Assembly: GCA_946807835.1 (NCBI GenBank)
Contig: OX327704.1
Coordinates: 2,976,001-3,040,000 of the forward strand
Direction: 5' to 3'
Source: Ailanthus altissimus
Taxonomy: Eukaryota; Streptophyta; Magnoliopsida; Sapindales; Simaroubaceae
DNA length: 64,000 bases
Positions 59,575-64,000 of this stretch are shown here, piece after piece. The translations under genes and the position numbers were made by a program. The first letter of the stretch is position 1; every line of letters begins with the position of its first letter. The notes below the pieces were generated by a model that saw nothing but the letters and a program-made list of their open reading frames with translations, was not told where the DNA came from and searched no databases.

Positions 59575-60346
59575 AAATTAGTAAGGAACCTGCGTAATTA
59601 CTTGCCTCATTAATTTAGTGTTTATTTGCTAATCCAGGAAAATATTGCGTCCACAAAACGGAATTAAACTTCACGTGGATAATTGTTATTCTTGAATGGC
59701 ATCTTCATGACATGGATAATTACATCGATAGAAATGAGGCCTCAGAACTCTTCAATTCTCCAACCAAACACAATTAAAATGAGACTTTGGAACTTGACTT
59801 CTTTGTATTAGGCATGACATTTAGGAATTTTGATATGTACAACGACTTATTAAGGTCAAGTTTGACAATGGCCATGGTATAACATGATATTTCGTCCACA
59901 ATCTCCAGATTAATTCAATTTCAGTGACCATTCAAACCATAGACTTTCTAAAGGTGGGATGATCTTGATCATCAATCTTTAGTTGACTTCTTAAATTATT
60001 CAGATGGGGTATGGGTTCAATTCTCGGGTATTTGTTTCTATTATTAAATTATTAACATATTACTAAAAATCAAAGGAGTTGCAAGAGGAATATATAAAGA
60101 TTTTCCATAAAACAAATGGCGCAGATCAGTTGTTTACTTAGTAAAAGAGAACCAAAAAAAAACTTTAGCTACGGAGGAAACATAAAATAGTTTTCTTTAT
60201 ATTCTTAAGTAATATTATCATTTGAAAATGGGAATAATCAAGTTTAACAGCTACTTCAGTGAAACATTCTTCAGCACCCCACCTTTAATTAAATGTATTA
60301 ACTACAACTTGATATTTTTGTCTTATTACTATTATTAGAGATTTGG
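59575..60346 (+). repeat. BBE upstream unit D, left part
   Basis: Aligns with 42440-42900 of unit C (ggaacctgcgtaattac, tattgcgtccacaaaac, tttcagtgaaacattcttc-like words). 59730-59765 (atagaaatgaggcctcagaa) is another BBE 5' scrap. Split by the copia at 60347. Confidence 0.65.
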
Positions 60347-61114
60347 TGTTTTAATAATATTATTTAAGTACAAATTAAAATAAATATCAAAGAGAAGAGT
60401 TATAAAAAATATAAAATGTATGAGATATGATGAAAAAGTTTATGGCGTATGAGACACGAATAAGGAAGTAAAATAAGACTCGAAGACGCGAAGGAAGCAA
60501 AAAAAAAGTGCGGAAGTTGGTGCTACGACGCCTATATCAATATGCTAGCATCTTGGCGCTAGAGTAAGCAGAGCCCCTTTTTGTTTTGGATTTTTGAGTT
60601 TTAGAAAGTTTTGAACTTTTAAAACAAGTGATACTTACTCCAATAAGGATTAGAGTTAGTAGGCACGAAATAACCCATATATAAACCCTTGTAAACTTTT
60701 TAGGTTGAAATTAAGCGTTAAGAAAGACTTTAAGAGAAGGAAGAACTTGGTAGTGCACTAAGTGCTTGTATATGCTAGGTTGGAATAGTAGATTGGGTAT
60801 TCATTATTTATGGTAAAGTAAGAGTACACTAAACAATAAGTCCTTTTGAGGGTTCTTTATTAGATTTTTCTTGTAAAATCTCTAAAGAGTTAATAAGAGA
60901 AGTTAGGATCATTAGATCCACTATGGACGTAGGCAATTAAACGAACCATGTAGGTGATTGTATGGTGCTCTTTATTACCTGCTTTGAATGTTTACTATTT
61001 TGCTTGATATACTAACTATTCTGCTGCATAAAGAGGTTAAGGTTCAAGGTTGAACTTGGTTAGGGTTCTTTGGCTTAACCTAGTCTCATAGGGAGAAGGA
61101 TAATTTCTTCAACA
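60347..61114 (+). repeat. 5' LTR of deleted copia
   Basis: Ends ttcaaca directly before the primer site. TATA near 60678 (catatataaaccc); GC-richer block 60515-60570; U5 word tggacgtaggcaatta at 60924. Confidence 0.75.
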
Positions 61115-61165
61115 AACTAGTATCAGAGTTAAGGTCCGACAATACACACTTGGGGTATTTAAATC

Positions 61166-62330
61166 ATGGTTGCAATTAAGCAAGAAATCGAGAAGTTCAA
61201 TGGGATGAATGACTTCAATCTTTGGAGAAAGAAGGTTAGGGTTAGACTCTGCCTTGGAGGAAGCCAGTTCCTCAACTAGAAAAGAGACGACAATCTCAAA
61301 GTTTGGGTAGAAAAATTATGACACGATTCAGAAAAATAAGCACAATACCAATATTTAGTGTTGAGTGACGAAGTATTGAGAGACGTCGGTGATGAAGAAA
61401 CTGCTTTAAGGCTATGAAAGAGACTCGAGGCATTATACATGAACAAGTCTCTTGCAAAAAGACTTTTTGTAAAAAAGAAACTACATCAGTTAACTATGCA
61501 ATAGGGATTTTCATTGAGAGCCCACATTGACGAGTTCAACAAGATCATTATAAGTCTTGAGCAATTGAGCATTAAGACTGAGGATAAAGATAAGGCTATA
61601 ATCTTATTAAGTTCGTTACCAAAAAGCTATGAGAGCTCTGTACATACGTTCTTGTATGGTAATAAGTTTTTGACGATGAATTACGTCAAAGCATCATTGA
61701 AATCAAAAGAATTGACAAAGAGATCTGAGTTTGAGAGTGGAGCATCGTTGCTTGCACGAGGGAAGAAGAGTAACCAATCGATGATAAGATCCAAGAAGTG
61801 TTTCCTTTATAATAAGAAATGGCACTTTGTGAAGGATTGTTCTAAATCAAAAAGCCAAGGAGGCTGTACTGCAATCAATACTCTTAGGAAAATATCAAAG
61901 TTGTAGACACATTAGTAGCCTCAATGAGAAAGTACACTAGCAAATGGATACTAGATTTGGGGTGTAACGTCTATATGTGTCTCGACAGATCAAAATTTAC
62001 CAACTACAAAGCTAAGAGAAGTAAAGCTCAAATAAGAAATGACATGACTTGTGGGATTATGGAGTTGGTGATATAAGGTTGAGGATGCAAAGTGGAGAAA
62101 CTAGAGACTTATATAGTGTAAGGCATGTTCTTAATCTGAGGAGGAATTTGATATCCCTAGGAAAGCTCAATGAGGAAGGGTATTCGGTTAGAGCGAAAAA
62201 AGAAAAATGGAGGGTAAACAAATAATCTATAAGGTTTGAAGGTGAGAAGCATAATGGATGGCTCTATGTGCTTACGGGGATGACCACGAGTAACCCAACG
62301 CGAGGTGTTGGGGTAACGCAGACCACTAGG
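61166..62330 (+). pseudogene. Copia gag and partial protease, broken
   Basis: MVAIKQEIEKFNGMNDFNLW begins at 61166, the same Gag start type as at 4461 but with Trp kept. Stops follow. The open part 61514-61906 carries IILLSSLPKSYESSVHTFLY and the zinc knuckle CFLYNKKWHFVKDC, in which the second Cys is Tyr. Protease near 61950 reads WILDLGCNVYMC (D-L-G in place of D-S/T-G). Homology fades near 62330. It cannot form an active protease. Confidence 0.8.
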
Positions 62331-62566
62331 TAACATCCAAACCGTGCTCATCAAGGTGATGAGGATAAAAAATGAGTGCAATGTATCCATACCTTATGCA
62401 AGGTGCACGAATGCCTTGGAGACCAAAGTCCCTAGCTCGAAGAAAGTTAAGTCTTGATGGAGACGTAACTGGACTCAACTCTAGGTGATAGAGTATTAAC
62501 GTAGATCAGATCCAGAAGTCTTCGTATTTGGAAGATTTTGAATTAAGGAAGGGTTTATTAGAGTTT

Positions 62567-63394
62567 TGTTGATTCAACATTCTTGTTTGGATAAGAATTG
62601 AGATGAATATCAAATAAGAAAGTCACAAGAAGTCTAGAATGTGTAGGACATGCATGAGGAAGTCTAGGGCATGTAGGACACATAAGAGAAAGTAAAACGG
62701 GACTCAAAGATACGAAATAAGCGAACAAAAAGCGCGGTGTTGATATTATTATGCTAGTGCCATGGAGCCAGGCATCTAGCATCATGATGCCAGGCATAAC
62801 ATACTCAATATCGTGGCCCTAGAATCTCAGCGCCATGGCGCTAGAGTGGGTAAAGTTAGTTTTTATTTTGGATCTTTGAGTTTTGGGAAGTTTTAGATTT
62901 CCAAAACTAGTAGACTCTTTGTCTAGTGAGGATTAGATTTTATAGGCACAAAATAAATCTTATATAAACTTTTGTAAACCCTTTAAGTTGAAAACAAACA
63001 TTAAAAGAGACTCTAAGATAGGATATAACTTGGTTGATACTAAGTACTTGTGTACGCTAAGGTGGAACCATCGTTAGGGTGTTCATTGTTCATGATAAAG
63101 TAATGGTACACTAAACATTAGGTCCTTTTAAGTGTTCTTCATTGGGTTTTTCTTGTAAAATCTCTAGGATGTTAATAAAAGCAGCTAGGATCCTTAGACC
63201 TACCATAGATGTAGGCAATTGGTCGAACCACACAAGAGATTGTGTTAAGCTCTTTATTATCTGCTTTAAATTCTTGCTATTTTTTTTTATATATAAGTTA
63301 TTCTACTACACAAAAAGGTTAGGGTTCAAAGTTGAACTTAGTTAGTTCCTTGATTTAACCTAATCTATGGGAGAGAAGGGTGATCCCTCTAATA
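62567..63394 (+). repeat. 3' LTR of deleted copia
   Basis: Begins tgttgattcaac after the purine-rich aattaaggaaggg and ends ccctctaata. TATA near 62962 (cttatataaact); GC-richer block 62750-62845. Confidence 0.75.
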
Positions 63395-63400
63395 ATTATC

Positions 63401-63499
63401 AAATGTCATCTTAAACTTCACATGGATAATTTTTATTCGCAAATGTCATCTTAAACTTCACATGGATAATTTTTATTCGCAAATGTCATCTTAAACTTA
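63401..63499 (+). repeat. 40-bp tandem repeat, about 2.5 copies
   Basis: Unit: aaatgtcatcttaaacttca followed by catggataatttttattcgc. Copies start at 63401, 63441 and 63481. Single-copy relatives lie in the BBE promoters (for example 42945-42985). It sits just upstream of the TATA of the fourth BBE copy. Confidence 0.9.
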
Positions 63500-63530
63500 A
63501 TGAACGTAGTATATAAGGCATCAATTTCTT

Positions 63531-63940
63531 AAGCACTCCAATCAAATAACATTGAGAGTAAAGAAGTCTCGAAGCTCTTCAATTTTCTAATTTACATTTG
63601 TTGTTCTATTATCATGTCATGGGATAACTTGGGTTAACACTCATAAAATTTTCTTTTTGTCTTTCTCAATTCTCCAAGAACACTTCTATTTCAAAAGTGA
63701 TTTACACTCAAAAAAACTTTTTGTAGTCATTCATCTTAAACTTTACCATATCAAACGTTCGCTTTTCAACTTCTACCACCTCTAAACCTTTAATCATTAT
63801 CACGCCATTGCAAGTATCATGTTTTAGCAACCATTAAATATGCCCAAAAATTTGGCCATCAAATTAGAGTTTAAAATGGGGTCATGACATTAAGGGTCCT
63901 TATATTTCTAATTTATTGGAGCTGGTGCTCACGTGCCATT
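63531..63940 (+). pseudogene. BBE-like pseudogene, 5' fragment
   Basis: Preceded by a kept TATA (tatataagg, about 63510). The first codons read aagcactccaatc, so ATG is AAG. Homology to the intact genes runs through the signal peptide, the TQN-type segment (aaagtgatttacactc) and PQVIITPLQ (atcattatcacgccattg) to the flavin-His region (ggggtcatgac), with frameshifts and stops. It ends near 63940. Confidence 0.8.
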
Positions 63941-63945
63941 CCAAT

Positions 63946-63980
63946 ATTGTATAAATATTAATTGTTAATATTTATACAAT
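63946..63980. repeat. Perfect inverted repeat, 16-bp arms
   Basis: attgtataaatattaa, loop ttg, ttaatatttatacaat. It lies right after the last recognisable BBE homology. Confidence 0.9.
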
Positions 63981-64000
63981 AAATATTTCGAATAAAGATT

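Larger units (their letters stand above)
60347..63394 (+). mobile_element. Internally deleted copia retrotransposon with gag
   Basis: 3048 bp: 5' LTR 60347-61114, primer-binding site (ctagtatcagagttaagg, 61118-61130 region), gag, a piece of protease, then a jump to 62330-62566 and the 3' LTR 62567-63394. Integrase, RT and RNase H are missing. No clear target duplication. LTR starts match the non-autonomous family (ggataagaattgagatgaat in both), so the two share an origin. Confidence 0.8.

Overview
The window is nuclear DNA of a flowering plant, almost certainly a eudicot. It is AT-rich and gene-poor, and is packed with Ty1/copia and Ty3/gypsy LTR retrotransposons, solo LTRs, plant-type LINEs (APE endonuclease, RT, zf-RVT, RNase H) and MITEs. 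I cannot fix the species from the sequence.

The only intact host genes are two intronless berberine-bridge-enzyme-like (BBE-like) FAD oxidases: BBE-A at 12814-14421 and BBE-B at 46708-48315. By my count they are about 91% identical in protein, with no indels. A third copy (43016-45088) is a pseudogene split in its first codons by a solo LTR, and a fourth (63531-63940) is a decayed 5' fragment. BBE 5' scraps lie at 42566-42610 and 59730-59765. The locus is therefore a tandem BBE-like array built by repeated segmental duplication. Upstream units lie at 2510-10128, 10129-12640, 37680-43015, 45511-46680 and 59575-60346. Downstream units lie at 14422-26110 and 48316-54110. Comparing units gives empty sites that prove several later insertions.

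Region by region: 1-2510 holds copia RT and LTR remnants. 2510-10128 is upstream unit A, split by a dead full-length copia (3715-9081, TSD TTATG). 10129-14421 is unit B with BBE-A. 16388-23264 is a near full-length LINE broken by three in-frame stops. 23300-26330 holds gene fragments (ALIX/BRO1 exon 1, SYP61 exons 1-2) with a Mutator-type MITE in the SYP61 intron. 26635-31930 holds an LTR, a LINE RNase H piece and a gypsy gag plus LTR on the minus strand. 32701-35851 is a complete non-autonomous LTR element (TSD ATAAC). 36475-37140 holds fragments of an HhH-motif protein and of splicing factor SF1. 37680-45088 is unit C with a MITE, three solo LTRs and the BBE pseudogene. 45511-54110 is unit E with BBE-B and a second copy of the ALIX/SYP61/MITE block. 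54117-59480 is nested gypsy and copia debris. 59575-64000 is unit D, split by an internally deleted copia, and ends in the fourth BBE remnant.

The most notable points are these. The conserved flavin-linking Cys of the BBE family is Tyr in both intact genes and in the pseudogene. A 239-bp stretch of zero divergence between the two BBE genes looks like gene conversion. Two clusters of unrelated gene fragments lie side by side. One LTR family has both gag-bearing and gag-less members and a triplicated primer-binding site.
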